In this document: in pieces, positions 10,745 to 23,766 of the stretch
How positions within the stretch are numbered: the stretch's first letter is position 1
Layout of the letters: every line of letters starts with the position of its first letter
Source of the DNA: Archivesica marissinica
Lineage: Eukaryota > Mollusca > Bivalvia > Venerida > Vesicomyidae
DNA: 64,000 nt
NCBI GenBank assembly: GCA_014843695.1
Contig: CM026404.1
Span: forward strand, 87,482,221 to 87,546,220
Direction of reading: 5' to 3'
The notes under the pieces: model-generated
The model's database searches: none
Told to the model about the DNA's origin: nothing
Seen by the model: only the letters and a program-made list of their open reading frames with translations
Translations under genes and position numbers: made by a program

Positions 10745-11965
10745 TGTAGTGTAAGCTATTATATGCGTAATTGTATATACATGTCATGTACGTTGCAGTG
10801 TAAGCTATTATATGCGTAATTTTACATACATGTCGTGTACGTTGTAGTGCAAGCTATTATATGCGTAATTTTATACAAATAGCATGTACGTTGCAGTGTA
10901 AGCTATTATATGCGTAATTGTATATAAATAGCATGTACGTTGTAGTGTAAGCTATTATATGCGTAATTGTATATAAATAGCATGTACGTTGTAGTACAAG
11001 CTATTATATGCGTAATTGTATATAAATAGCATGTACGTTGTAATGTAAGCTATTATATGCGTAAGTTTATATAAATAGCGTGAACGTTGCAGTGTAAGCT
11101 ATTATATGCGTAAGTTTATATACATCTCATGTACGTTGTAGTGTAAGCTATTATATGCGTAAATGTATATAAATAGCATGTACGTTGTAGTGTAAGCTAT
11201 TAAATGCATAAGTTTATATACATGTCATGTACGTTGTAGTGTAAGCTATTATATGAGTACGTTTATATACATGTCATGTACGTCGTAGTGTAAGCTATTA
11301 TATGAGTACGTTTATATACATGTCATGTACGTCGTAGTGTAAGCTATTATATGAGTACGTTTATATACATGTCATGTACGTTGTAGTGCAAGCTATTATA
11401 TACGTACTTTTAATATAAATAGTATGTACGTCGTAGTGTAGGCTATTATATACGTACTTTTAATATAAATAGTATGTACGTCGTAGTGTAGGCTATTATA
11501 TGCGTACTTTTAATATAAATAGCATGTACGTCGTAGTGTAGGCTATTATATGCGTACTTTTAATATAACTAGCATGTACGTCGTAGTGTAAGCTATTATA
11601 TGCGTAATTTTATATAAATAGCATGTACGTAGTACGTTGTAGTGCAAGTTATTATAATTATGCGTAATTTTATATACATCTCATGTACGTTGTAGTGTAA
11701 GCTATTCTATGCGTAATTTTATATAAATAGAATATACGTTGTAGTGTAAGCTATTCTATGCGTAATTTTATATAAATAGAATATACGTTGTAGTGTAAGA
11801 TATTATATGCTTAATTAAATATAAATAGCATATACGTCGTAGTGTAAGCTATTCTGTCGTTATTCTATATGCATGTCATGTACGTTGTAGTGTAAGCTAT
11901 CATATGCGTACTTTTATATAAATAACATGTATGTTGTAGTGTAAGATAGTCTATGCGTTATTTTA
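10745..11965. repeat. Tandem repeat, about 49-bp period, about 25 copies
   Basis: Each unit carries GTAGTGTAAGCTATTATATG, then GCGTAATT, TATATAAATAG and CATGTACGTT. Blocks of neighbouring units share variants, such as GAGTACGTTTATATACATG near 11250-11370 and ACTTTTAATATAAATAG near 11405-11570, showing local expansion. Units become diverged toward 11800-11965. Every unit contains a TATATAAATAG-like TATA motif. Confidence 0.95.
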
Positions 11966-12442
11966 CATAATTAATATTTGGAACTTTCATCGTGTTTCTC
12001 GACATGCTTTGCCATAGGCTAGTCTTCCATAATGGCCAGGAGTTAAAGCTGAGTTTTAGTTCTTTATGATAGACGGGGGAAATACAAATACACTGGTACG
12101 CTGCAACGACTGTCACTAAAGTATCATTGAGACAGCCAGCAATTATATGTAGAGCAATTGTATTTATAAAGTTTATACAAATGCACTATGTCTAACAGTA
12201 CACACATTTATATCATACATATCCTTAACATATCAGCGGCAATGTAACGTACATATATATCATCTTATCGATGCATATCACGACATATTATGATAATAGA
12301 GAGGCTGAGATTGCACACGTGAACACAAACGCTCAACAAATCACGTATTGGATACCAAACTATCCATTACAGTATGATTCTGATGATACAGATTTCATGC
12401 TGCATCAATTTGAACAATGGTTGTCTGTACCGTGTGTAGTAC
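11966..12442. other. No gene seen
   Basis: This stretch holds AT-rich sequence with one 87-codon frame at 12271-12534 that runs into a SINE and is therefore not a gene. Nothing else is recognised. Confidence 0.5.
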
Positions 12443-12695
12443 TGTGTGTTTTACGTTTATTTATCGTCGCTACCGGTTGCCCATATGAGCGACGCCTCCT
12501 GAAGAGATTAGTCATGTTAGATTTTGGAGGATAGTGCAATGATACAGACAGAGACCCATTCCAGAATCTCCTCTGGTTCTTTTACGTGCACGGTGTAAAG
12601 CACCGACACGAGACCTCGGTTTAACGTCCCATCTGAAAGACTTAATTTTATTAGGGTCAGACGGGGGATCGAACCTGCGATCCCTGGATTACCAG
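12443..12695 (-). mobile_element. SINE-B, 5'-truncated, with TSD
   Basis: The minus-strand copy begins within the head (CTGGTAATCCAGGGATCGC) and is complete to the 3' tail. The 11-bp direct repeat GTGTGTAGTAC at 12432-12442 and 12696-12706 shows it inserted in truncated form. Truncation at the 5' end with a TSD is the signature of target-primed reverse transcription. Confidence 0.93.
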
Positions 12696-12951
12696 GTGTG
12701 TAGTACGAAACCCTCCTTTACTATAGCTGACATAATGTTCAGCATCTTGGACTATGCTTAGTGTAACTAATTAGCATATATAATCATATATTATTCCGCA
12801 GAGGTAAACCAATAATGACTGTGACGTTGGAACCCCATATCCGAGTTAGTAAAGTAAAACATGTGTGTAATGCCAATACAACACTGGATACTTTACCAGT
12901 ACAGTACTATCATGTAGCAGAACAAGTTCTAATTATGTGCACGTGTAACCT

Positions 12952-13141
12952 GTGTTTTACGTTTATTTATCGTCGTTACCGGTTCCCCATATGAGCGACG
13001 CCTCCTGAAGAGATTAGTCGTTTTAGATGTTTGGAAGATAGTGCAATGATACATACAGAGACCCATTCCAGAGTATCCTCTAGTTCTTTTACTTACACGG
13101 TGTACAGTACCGACACGAGACCTCGGTTTAACGTCCCATCT
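12952..13141 (-). mobile_element. SINE-B, headless, with TSD
   Basis: Only the body from AGATGGGACGTTAAACCGAG to the tail is present. The tRNA head is missing. Repeats ACGTGTAACCT (12941-12951) and ACGTGTAGCCT (13142-13152) flank it with one mismatch, so the missing head was never inserted rather than later deleted. Confidence 0.92.
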
Positions 13142-13152
13142 ACGTGTAGCCT

Positions 13153-13639
13153 CTTGTATACTTATGGAAATAAACTGCATCGCAGATATTAGTAAATTGA
13201 ATATCGGTATCCATGACTATGTCAATGTTAACAGTATATCATTACCAGGGCAATGGCTGTGCACGTTCTTCTCCATTATGTTAGTGTTTTGTTTTTATAG
13301 CCCGACTCAAATGATCTTCCAACATTCCAACTGTGTTTGTTGGCGTAGTACGCAGGATACTGTCATGTACCTAGCAATTAATAATATCAATGCTTGTTGC
13401 TTGGTTTAAAAAATATTTATTGCAAAGCACCAATCACATATAACATACAATGGCATAGATAATACATTATACAATGGATCGATTAAGCAGGAAGCTAAAC
13501 GTAGCTTTTATCAAGCTTTTCCCTTGTATTGTTTTTAAATGCAATGTAAGACAACCGGCAAAAACATAAAAAAAGCGTTATGAATGTGATGGAATGAAGT
13601 ACAATATTTGGAACAACGTTATAGACATTAAATTTGAAA
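13153..13639. other. No gene seen
   Basis: A short 81-codon plus frame begins inside the TSD region of the preceding SINE. No domain is seen. Part of 13405-13639 may be the 3' untranslated part of the LINE remnant that follows on the minus strand. Confidence 0.4.
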
Positions 13640-14290
13640 ATTGAACAAGTAAATCAAGAACATAATACATAGCAGATAATAGTCAGCAATTTCAACTTGG
13701 CCGCATTGGCACACCCAGCCTGACACAATGTCCATCGAGAATAGCTGTTCTCTGAGATAACTGCAGTGATTATGGAGACGAATTTGTTGAATATTCTCAA
13801 AACGATTACCAGTGTAGAAGAAGTGTAACACAGTAGTAGAGTTATAGTGTTGCCTAATTCTTGACTTGATGATTGACAAAGAACCAGCATCTTGGATTCC
13901 CTCAGGGAGGTCGTTCCAAGTATCAATGAAGGAAGGCAGGAATGAGTTTTAGTAGAATTGTTTGTTACAGCGTATTGGACGGATATCAACCGGATTCCTT
14001 AGCAGCTGGCAGAAAGGTGGACAGTATTGCGGAGTCAGATCCATTGTTGCTGTTACCGTCTTATGCGCAGCGGAAGGAAGCCAGTTTCTGAATACCGTTT
14101 TGACAGAGACTAATTGGGTGGTTGCCAGAAATTATGCGCAGAGATTCAAGTTGGATGTTAACAGTTTCGTATTCTTCTGCTTGTGTCATGTTATCTTACA
14201 TGATATCAGAATATTCAAGAATGGGACGGATGAACTTCCAGTAACATTGAACGAGTTCTAGGGACTTCTTATCGAGCGAAAATTACAGAG
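13640..14290 (-). pseudogene. LINE reverse transcriptase C-terminal remnant
   Basis: Minus-strand translation in several frames gives KFIRPILEYSDIM, a stop, DNMTQAEEYETVNIQ, ESLRIISG and then IIKSRIRQHYNSTTVLHFFY, TGNRFENIQQIRLHNHCSYL and VCQCGQVEIADYYLLC. These are the thumb region (IRPxLEY..xxWDN), the HARxR-like basic segment and the Cys/His end of a LINE second open reading frame. Frameshifts and stops are numerous. The order of motifs is intact, so it is one decayed copy. Confidence 0.87.
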
Positions 14291-14429
14291 ATCTAAGACC
14301 GTTTACCATCGCCCATGCATTGTATTGAAGTACATGAATATGTGTGTTACTTGTCCGTGTACCTGACTTAATAATATTAAGGAACGTTCTTATAAAATAT
14401 TCCCAGCCAAACATCGTTTCGCATAGCTT

Positions 14430-15075
14430 TCATTTATATCACATGTAGCATAACTATCGATGTAACAAAGATCGAGTTGTACAAATACCTCAAATTCTAT
14501 ATTACAACACATAACTATCGAGGTAACAGAGTTCGTGTAGTTCAGATATTCACTTTTCTATATCACAACGCATAACTATCGAGATAACAGAGTTCGAGTA
14601 GGTCAGATATTCACGTTTCTATATTGCAACGCATAACTATCGAGGTAACAGATTTCGTGTAGTTCAGATATTCACTGTTCTATATTACAACGCATAACTA
14701 TCGAAGTAACAGATTTCGTGTAGTTCAGATATTCACTGTTCTATATTACAACGCATAACTATCGAAGTAACAGAGTTCGAGTAGTTCAGATATTCACTTT
14801 TCTATATTACATCGCATAACTATCGAGGTAACAGAGTTCGTGTAGTTCGGATATTCACATTTCTATATTACAACGCATAACTATCGAGGTAACAGAGTTC
14901 GAGTAGTTCAGATATTCACTTTTCTATATTACAACGTAAAAGTATCGAGGTAACAGAGTTCAAGTAGTTTAGATATTCACTTTTCTATATTACAACGCAT
15001 AACTATCGAGTTAACTGAGTTCGCGAAGTTCAGATATTCACTTTTCTATATTACAACGCATAGCTAAGAGGTAAG
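14430..15075. repeat. Tandem repeat, 61-bp period, about ten copies
   Basis: The unit reads CATAACTATCGAGGTAACAG, AGTTCGTGTAGTTCAGATAT, TCACTTTTCTATATTACAAC. Copies start at about 14449 and 14510 and continue every 61 bases. Outer copies are more diverged than central ones. Confidence 0.95.
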
Positions 15076-15217
15076 AAGGATCGTGCACAATATATCAGCT
15101 AAACGTGGTCCAATCATAGCTTAGACATTGACGTGTTACTTAATTACAATATATAGTGTATGCATGTCGGCAGACAGGCGGATATACGTACGAATGTGTG
15201 TTGCTCATGTGAAGGTT

Positions 15218-15354
15218 GGTGTGTGTTTTGTGTTTATTTATCGTCGCTACCGGTTGTCCATATGAGCGGCGCATCTCCTGAAGAGATTAGTCATTTAAGA
15301 TGTTTGGAGGATAGTGCAATGATACAGAGAGAAACACATTCCAGAGTCTCCAGA
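15218..15354 (-). mobile_element. SINE-B 3' fragment with TSD
   Basis: Only the last 130 or so bases of SINE-B are present (CTGGAGACTCTGGAATGTG-like body to the tail). The 8-bp repeat TGAAGGTT at 15210-15217 and 15355-15362 indicates that this short copy inserted as such. Confidence 0.88.
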
Positions 15355-15418
15355 TGAAGGTTTACATTGTATAATTATATATCAACATAAACGCATGCGC
15401 ATAAATGTACTTATTTTC

Positions 15419-15634
15419 GGGCTATTCGATTAGCGCAGTGGTTATCACACTCGCGTCTCACTAATGCAACCAGGGTTCGATCCTCGGACCAGGACGTCTA
15501 TGAGATGGTACGATGGTCGCCAAATCGGACAGGTTGGGTTTTTCTTCATATACCCCGGTTTCGCCCCATGCGAAGGACTACATTGATATAATACAGTTTT
15601 AGAGCGTGTCACGCAATCGTTGTAAAATAAATAT
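15419..15634 (+). mobile_element. SINE-A copy
   Basis: The head is GGCTATTCGATTAGCGCAGT with B box AGGGTTCGATCC. The body is GATGGTACGATGGTCGCCAA and the tail is CACGCAATCGTTGTAAAATA. Part of the region just before the tail is deleted. No convincing TSD was found. Confidence 0.85.
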
Positions 15635-15839
15635 TTGTTACGTTATGCTCATTTTCATACAAACATACATCGATTGAATTTTTATCGGCACAATCAATAG
15701 AGCATGTATGCGTAATTTGATTTATTATCATGGTAAATTTAATCTAAACTCTGAATTCGTATTGCAGATGAATATTTAGCATGATGTGTTAAATTTATTT
15801 CAATTACGTACACTTAATGTATAGAGTGTATGCTGATAC

Positions 15840-17440
15840 AATATTAGATCATAAATCTAACGTTTTCTAAGTAAGGAAACTCATTTGGAGGACTTGTCCT
15901 AGACATATATCCGCAATACGCGACACAATTTACATAACATTGCCATACTCAAACATAACACCACTGTAGACGAATCTGTTGAATTGTGTGTACACATGTT
16001 CAATTCTGTATTAGACAGACATGCACCCGAACGAAGGAGGCGTGTAAAACGAACAAGTCAACCACACTGGATACATTTCGTAATCCTCGATGCATTTAAA
16101 ACTAGTGATATCTTTCATAAGAATAATGGCATTGCGAAGTACACAATCTGAAGATTTATTTTCACGACCAAGCAACAACTTTACGATGACACTATTAACT
16201 CCAACAAACATACTCCGAAAGAGCTATGGCATAGTCTTCATGGATTATGTGGTTTTAAATCCCAAGTTCAGACTAACTATAGAAATGACAATGACGGGAC
16301 TCTTAATACTTAAGGTCGCTGACTTGTATACCACTGTAACCTATCATCTCTGATGGTCACAGGTTCGAGCCCCGCTCAGACCGGTCTCATTTATATGAAC
16401 AAGTTGGCAGTTTCTTACCAAGTACTGGTTAACCGCTGGAGCCTGCCAAGGAAAGCTGTTGTTAGGTAAACTGCCCGTCGCTCAAATGGGAAACCGGTAG
16501 CGACGTTAAATAAACTTAAATAAAAAAAATCTTAATACTTGTCCACATGAGATGGCAGATGTGTTCACTTCTGTTTATAGTATATTTTATGAGGATAACA
16601 CGACTGTGTTCTGCTATCAGTGAGCATGTAAGTGAACCCACAACACACAGTTGCCGTGTTTATAATTCCGTTGATACTACCTACTATATTTCCAAATCAA
16701 CTGGATTAGACGGTGTTGGGGTCAGATACTTGAAAATGTATGCGACATGTGTCCCTGTTCCGATGAAACTATCAACACCAGTATAATTACATATCAATAC
16801 CCACTACTTTTTAAACAAGCAAAAGTTGTCCCCGTACACAAATAATGTTGAAAAGAAGATAAATCGAACTATAGGCCGATTTCAATTATTCTGGCTATAT
16901 CCCTTATTTTAGAACGACATGTTGGCACACAGCTAAAGCATCATACAGACGATAATATCCTGTTTTATTTACGTCAGTCTGGATTAAGGTCATATCAGTC
17001 ACATCAGACGGCTGTCACAAAATGATTGATGACTGGATTACTGCCATACACAACAGCGAAGTAGTAGGCACTCTATTCCTTGACTTATCAAAAGCATTTG
17101 ATTTGGTCAATCATAGCATCTTACTTAAAGTTGACAAAATAAAAGATTACCAATTAGACAGTTCCACTATTTCTTGGTTTGCATCTTATCTGAATAACAG
17201 GACTCAGTCATAAGCTTCTGGCATAAAGTCTCGTATAGAGTCAAAGCCTAGTACAGTAGTATCCGGTGTTCTGTATTGGTCCATTGTTATATATTTCTAA
17301 TTTATATATGACCTGCCATTATCCACACAAAACTGTGGTAGATATCTTTGCACATGACACGACACGTTCAACTCCTAGTCAATCAATAGATGCAATAGTG
17401 ACTTCTCTTGAGAAGATCTTCAAAATGTTGTCAATCGGTG
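15840..17440 (+). pseudogene. LINE second ORF remnant, split by SINE-C
   Basis: The order of motifs follows a non-LTR retrotransposon. A linker region comes first (ELCVHMFNSVLDRHAPERRR, RTSQPHWI), then after the SINE insertion KSTGLDGVGVRYLKM. Next come the fingers and palm, [47 protein letters not shown] and motif [18 protein letters not shown], then a degraded SG(V)...GPLLYISNLY segment and a degraded active-site box FAHDT in place of YADD(T). Stops and frameshifts separate the blocks. The style [12 protein letters not shown] suggests an L2/CR1-like clade (inference). The sequence stops at about 17440, where the giant 36-bp array begins. Confidence 0.9.
16312..16529 (+). mobile_element. SINE-C with TSD, inside a LINE
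   Basis: A tRNA-Leu/Ser-like head remnant (AAGGTCGCTGACTTGTATAC, B box GGTTCGAGCCCC) is followed by a body with GTTGGCAGTTTCTTACC and CTGGTTAACCGCTGGAGCC, then GTCGCTCAAATGGGAAACC with GGTAGCGACGTTAAATAAAC and a short A-rich end. The 11-bp repeat TCTTAATACTT at 16301-16311 and 16530-16540 brackets it, and LINE translation resumes beyond. Confidence 0.95.
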
Positions 17441-20400
17441 TGATTCGAATCGCATGTCAATCAATCCATCCATGGCTCAACCACCAACCAACCCAGCTAA
17501 TACATACATCGCTCATCCACCAACCTACCCAGCTAATACATACATCGCTCATCCACCAACCTACCCAGCTAATCCATCCATGGCTCATCCACCAACCTAC
17601 CCAGCTAATACATACATCGCTCATCCACCAACCTACCCAGCTAATCCATCCATCGTACATCCACCAACCTACCCAACTAATCCATCCATCGTTCATCCAC
17701 CAACCTGCCCAACTAATCCATCCACCGTACATCCACCAACCTACCCAACTAATCCATCCATCGCTCAACCACCAACCTACCCAACTAATCCATCCATCGT
17801 TCATCCACCAACCTACACAACTAATCCATCCATCGCTCAACCACCAACCTACACAACTAATACATCCATCGCTCATCCACCAACCTACACAACTAATCCA
17901 TCCATCGCTCATCCACCAACCTGCCCAACTAATCCATCCATCGCTCATCCACCAACCTACCCAACTAATCCATCCATCGCTCATGCACCAACCTACCCAG
18001 CTAATACATCCATCGCTCATCCACCAACCTACCCAGCTAATACATCCATCGCTCATCCACCAACCTACCCAGCTAATCCATCCATCGCTCATCCGCCAAC
18101 CTGCCCAATTAATACATACATCGTACATCCACCAACCTACCCAGCTAATCCATCCATCGTACATCCACCAACCTACACAACTAATACATCCATCGCTCAT
18201 CCACCAACCTAACCAACTAATACATCCATCGCTCATCCACCAACCTACACAACTAATCCATCCATCGCTCATCCGCCAACCTACCCAACTAATCCATCCA
18301 TCGTTCATGCACCAACCTACCCAGCTAATACATACATCGTACATCCACCAACCTACCCAGCTAATCCATCCATCGTACATCCACCAACCTACCCAACTAA
18401 TACATACATCGTACATCCACCAACCTACCCAGCTAATCCATCCATCGTACATCCACCAACCTACCCAACTAATACATACATCGTACATCCACCAACCTAC
18501 CCAGCTAATCCATCCATCGTACATCCACCAACCTAACCAACTAATACATACATCGTACATCCGCCAACCTACCCAACTAATCCATCCATCGTACATCCAC
18601 CAACATACCCAACTAATACATCCATCGCTCATCCACCAACCTACACAACTAATCCATCCATCGCTCATCCACCAACCTACCCAGCTAATACATACATCGC
18701 TCATCCACCAACCTACCCAACTAATCCATCCATCGCTCATCCACCAACCCGCCCAACTAATCCATCCATCGCTCATCCACCAACCCGCCCAACTAATCCA
18801 TCCATCGCTCATCCACCAACCTAACCAACTAATACATACATCGTACATCCACCAACCTAACCAACTAATCCATCCATCGCTCATCCACCAACCTACCCAG
18901 CTAATCCATCCATCGCTCATCCACCAACCTACCCAACTTATACATACCTAGTCCATCCACCAACCCGCCCAACTAATACATCCATCACACATCCACCAAC
19001 CTACCCAACTAATCCATCCATCGCTCATCCACCAACCTACCCAGCTAATCTATCCATCGCTCATCCACCTACCTATCCATCTAATCCATCCATCGTACAT
19101 CCACCTACCTAGCCAACTAATCCATCCATCGTACATCCACCAACCTGCCCAGCTAATTCATCCATCGCTCATCCACCAACCTAACCAACTAATACATACA
19201 TCGTCCATCCACCAACCTGCCCAGCTAATTCATCCATCGCTCATCCACCAACCTACCCAACTAATTCATCCATCGCTCATCCACCAACCTGCCCAACTAA
19301 TCCATCCATCGCTCATCCACCAACCCGCCCAACTAATTCATCCATCGCTCATCCACCAACCCGCCCAACTAATCCATCCATCGCTCATCCACCAACCCGC
19401 CCAACTAATCCTCCATCGCTCATCCACCAACCTACACAATTAATCCATACATCGTCCATCCACCAACCTAACCAACGAATCCATCCATCGCTCATCCACC
19501 AACCTACCCATTTAATCCATCCATCGCTCATCCACCAACCTGCCCAACTAATCCATCCATCGCTCATCCACCAACCTACCCAACTAATCCATCCACCAAC
19601 TAATCCATCCATCGCTCATGCACCAACCCGCCCAACTAATCCGTCCATCGCTCATCCACCAACCCGCCCAACTAATCCATCCATCGCTCATCCACCAACC
19701 TACCCAGCTAATACATCCATCGCTCATCCACCAACCCGCCCAACTAATCCTCCATCGCTCATCCACCAACCTACCCAACTAATCCATCCATCGCTCATCC
19801 ACCAACCTACCCAGCTAATCCATCCATCTTACATCCACTAACCCGCCCAACTAATACATCCATCGCTCATCCACCAACCTACCCAGCTAATCCATCCATC
19901 GTACATCCACTAACCCGCCCAACTAATACATCCATCGCTCATCCACCAACCCGCCCAACTAATACATCCATCGCTCATTCACCAACCTACCCAGCTAATC
20001 CATCCATCGCTCATCCACCAACCTGCCAAACTAATCCATCCACCGTACATCCACCAACTTACCCAACTAATCAATCCATCGCTCATCCACCAACATACCC
20101 AACTAATCCATCCTTCGCTCAACCACCAACCTACCCAACTCATCCATCCATCGCTCATGCACCAACCTACCCAACTAATCCATCCACCGTACATCCACCA
20201 ACCTACCCAACTAATCCATCCATCGCTCAACCACCAACCCGCCCAACTAATACATCCATCGCTCATCCACCAACCCGCCCAACTAATCCATCCATCGCTC
20301 ATCCACCTACCTAACCAACTAATACATACATCGTCCATCCACCAACCCGCCCAACTAATACATCCATCGCTCATCCACCAACCCGCCCAACTAATCCATC

Positions 20401-21148
20401 CATCGCTCATCCACCAACCTGCCCAACTAATCCATCCATCGCTCATCCACCAACCTGCCCAACTAATCCATCCATCGCTCATCCACCAACCTACCCAGCT
20501 AATCTATCCATCGTACATCCACCAACCTACCCAACTAATCCATCCATCGCTCATCCACCAACCTGCCCAACTAATCCATCCATCGCTCATCCACCAACCT
20601 ACCCAGCTAATCTATCCATCGCTCATCCACCAACCTACCCAACTAATCCATCCATCGTTCATGCACCAACCTACCCAGCTAATCCATCCACCGTACATCC
20701 ACCAACCTACCCAACTAATCCATCCACCGTACATCCACCAACCTACCCAACTAATCCATCCATCGCTCATCCACCAACCTACCCAACTAATCCATCCATC
20801 GTACATCCACCAACATACCCAACTAATCCATCCATCGTTCCTGCACCAACCTACCCAACTAATCCATCCATCGCTCATCCACCAACCTACCCAGCTAATC
20901 TATCCATCGTACATCCACCAACCTACCCAACTAATCCATCCATCGCTCATCCACCAACCTACCCAACTTATACATACCTCGTCCATCCACCAACCCGCCC
21001 AACTAATACATCCATCGCTCATCCACCAACCTACCCAACTTATACATACCTCGTCCATCCACCAACCCGCCCAACTAATACATCCATCGCTCATCCACCA
21101 ACCTACCCAGCTAATCCATCCATCGCTCATCCACCAACCTACCCAACT

Positions 21149-21840
21149 TATACATACCTCGTCCATCCACCAACCCGCCCAACTAATACATCCATCGCTC
21201 ATCCACCAACCTACCCAACTAATCCATCCATCGCTCATCAACCAACCTACCCAGCTGATCCATCCATCGCTCATCCACCTACCTATCCATCTAATCCATC
21301 CATCGTACATCCACCTAACTACCCAACTAATCCATCCATCGTACATCCACCAACCTACCCAACCAATCCATCCATCGTACATCCACCTACCTACCCAACT
21401 AATCCATCCATCGTACATCCACCTACCTACGCAACTAATCCATCCATCGTACATACACCAACCTACCCAGCTAATCCATCAATCGTACATACACCAACCT
21501 ACCCAGCTAATCCATCCATCGTACATCCACCAACCTACGCAACTAATCCATCCATCGTACATCCACCAACCTACCCAACTAATCCATCCATTCTACAACA
21601 TCCACCAACCTACCCAACTAATCCATCCATTGCTCATCCACCAACCTACCCAGCTAATCCATCCATCGTACATCCACCAACCTGCCCAACTAACCCATCC
21701 ATCGTACATCCACCAACCTACCCAGCTAATCCATCCATCGTACATCCACCAACCTACCCAGCTAATCCATCAATCTTACATCCACCAACCTACCCAGCTA
21801 ATCCATCCATCTTACATCCACCAAACTACCTAGCTATTCC
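21149..21840. repeat. Higher-order repeat copy 1 (subtype a)
   Basis: A block of about 19 units starts at the variant TATACATACCTCG and ends at CTACCTAGCTATTCC. It includes CACCTACCTATCCATCTAAT, CACCTAACTACC and TTCTACAACATCC as internal markers. The markers recur in the same order in four other blocks. Confidence 0.85.
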
Positions 21841-22064
21841 ATCCATCGCTCATCCACCAACCTACCCAACTAATACATCCATCGCTCATTCACCAACCTA
21901 CCCAGCTAATCCATCCATTGCTCATCCACCAACCTGCCAAACTAATACATCCACCGTACATCCACCAACCTACCCAACTAATCCATCCATCGCTCATCCA
22001 CCAACCTACCCAACTAATCCATCCATCGCTCATCCACCAACCTACCCAACTAATCCATCCATCG

Positions 22065-22110
22065 CTCACCACCACCACCCAACAACCACCACCATCCACC
22101 ACCTACCCAA
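22065..22110. repeat. Interruption of the 36-bp array
   Basis: The regular unit is replaced by a CACCACCACC/CCAACAACC-type tract for about 45 bases (CTCACCACCACCACCCAACA, then ACCACCACCATCCACC), after which the array resumes in a new frame. It is probably a slippage product. Confidence 0.8.
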
Positions 22111-23766
22111 CTAATCCATCCATCGCTCATCCACCAACCTACCCAACTAATCCATCCATCGCTCATCCACCAACCTACCCAACTAATCCATCCATCGCTC
22201 ATCCACCAACCTACCCAACTAATCCATCCACCGTACAACCACCAACCTACTCAACTAATCCATCCATCGCTCATGCACCAACCTACCCAACTAATCCATC
22301 CACCGTACATCCACCAACCTACCCAGCTAATCCATCCATCGCACATCCACCAACCTACCCAACTAATCCATCCATCGCTCAACCACCAACCTGCCCAGCT
22401 AATCCATACATCGCTCATCCACCAACCTGCCCAACTAATCCATCCATCGCTCATCCGCCAACCTACCCAGCTAATCCATCCATCGCTCATGCACCAACCT
22501 ACCCAACTAATCCATCCACCGTACATCCACCAACCTACCCAGCTAATCCATCCATCGTACATCCACCAACCTACCCAACTAATCCATCCATCGTACATCC
22601 ACCAACCTACCCAACTACCATCCATCGCTCATGCACCAACCTACCCAACTAATCCATCCACCGTACATCCACCAACCTACCCAGCTAATCCATCCACCGT
22701 ACATCCACCAACCTACCCAGCTAATCCATCCATCGCACATCCACCAACCTACCAAACTAATCCATCCATCGCTCAACCACCAACCTGCCCAGCTAATCCA
22801 TACATCGCACATCCACCAACCTACCCAACTAATCCATCCATCGCTCAACCACCAACCTGCCCAGCTAATCCATCCATCGCACATCCACCAACATACCCAA
22901 CTAATCCATCCATCGCTTAACCACCAACCTACCCAACTAATCCATCCATCGCTCAACCACCAACCCGCCCAACTAATACATCCATCGCTCATCCACCAAC
23001 CCGCCCAACTAATACATACATCGTCCATCCAGCAACCCGCCCAACTAATACATCCATCGCTCATCCACCAACCTGCCCAACTAATCCATCCATCGCTCAT
23101 CCACCAACCTACCCAGCTAATCCATCCATCGTACATCCACCAACCTGCCCAACTAACCCATCCATCGTACATCCACCAACCTACCCAGCTAATCCATCCA
23201 TCGTTCATGCACCAACCTACCCAGCTAATCCATCCATCGCTCATCCACCAACCTACCCAACTTATACATACCTCGTCCATCCACCAACCCGCCCAACTAA
23301 TACATCCATCGCTCATCCACCAACCTACCCAACTAATCCATCCATCGCCCATCCACCAACCTACCCAGCTGATCCATCCATCGCTCATCCACCTACCTAT
23401 CCATCTAATCCATCCATCGTACATCCACCTACCTACCCAACTAATCCATCCATCGTACATCCACCAACCTACTCAACCAATCCATCCATCGTACATCCAC
23501 CTACATACCCAACTAATCCATCCATCGTACATCCACCTACCTACCCAACTAATCCATCCATCGTACATACACCAACCTACCCAGCTAATCCATCAATCGT
23601 ACATACACCAACCTACCCAGCTAATCCATCCATCGTACATCCACCAACCTACCCAACTAATCCATCCATCGTACATCCACCAACCTACCCAACTAATCCA
23701 TCCATCGTACATCCACCAACCTACTCAACTAATCCATCCATCGCTCATCCACCAACCTACCCAACT

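Noticed and set aside
13962..14261. 99-codon plus-strand frame
   Set aside because: It is antisense to the minus-strand LINE remnant at 13640-14290.
17266..18951. 561-codon plus-strand frame
   Set aside because: It starts in decayed LINE sequence and continues in the 36-bp minisatellite. It is a chimera of two non-genes, and similar frames occur on both strands of the array.
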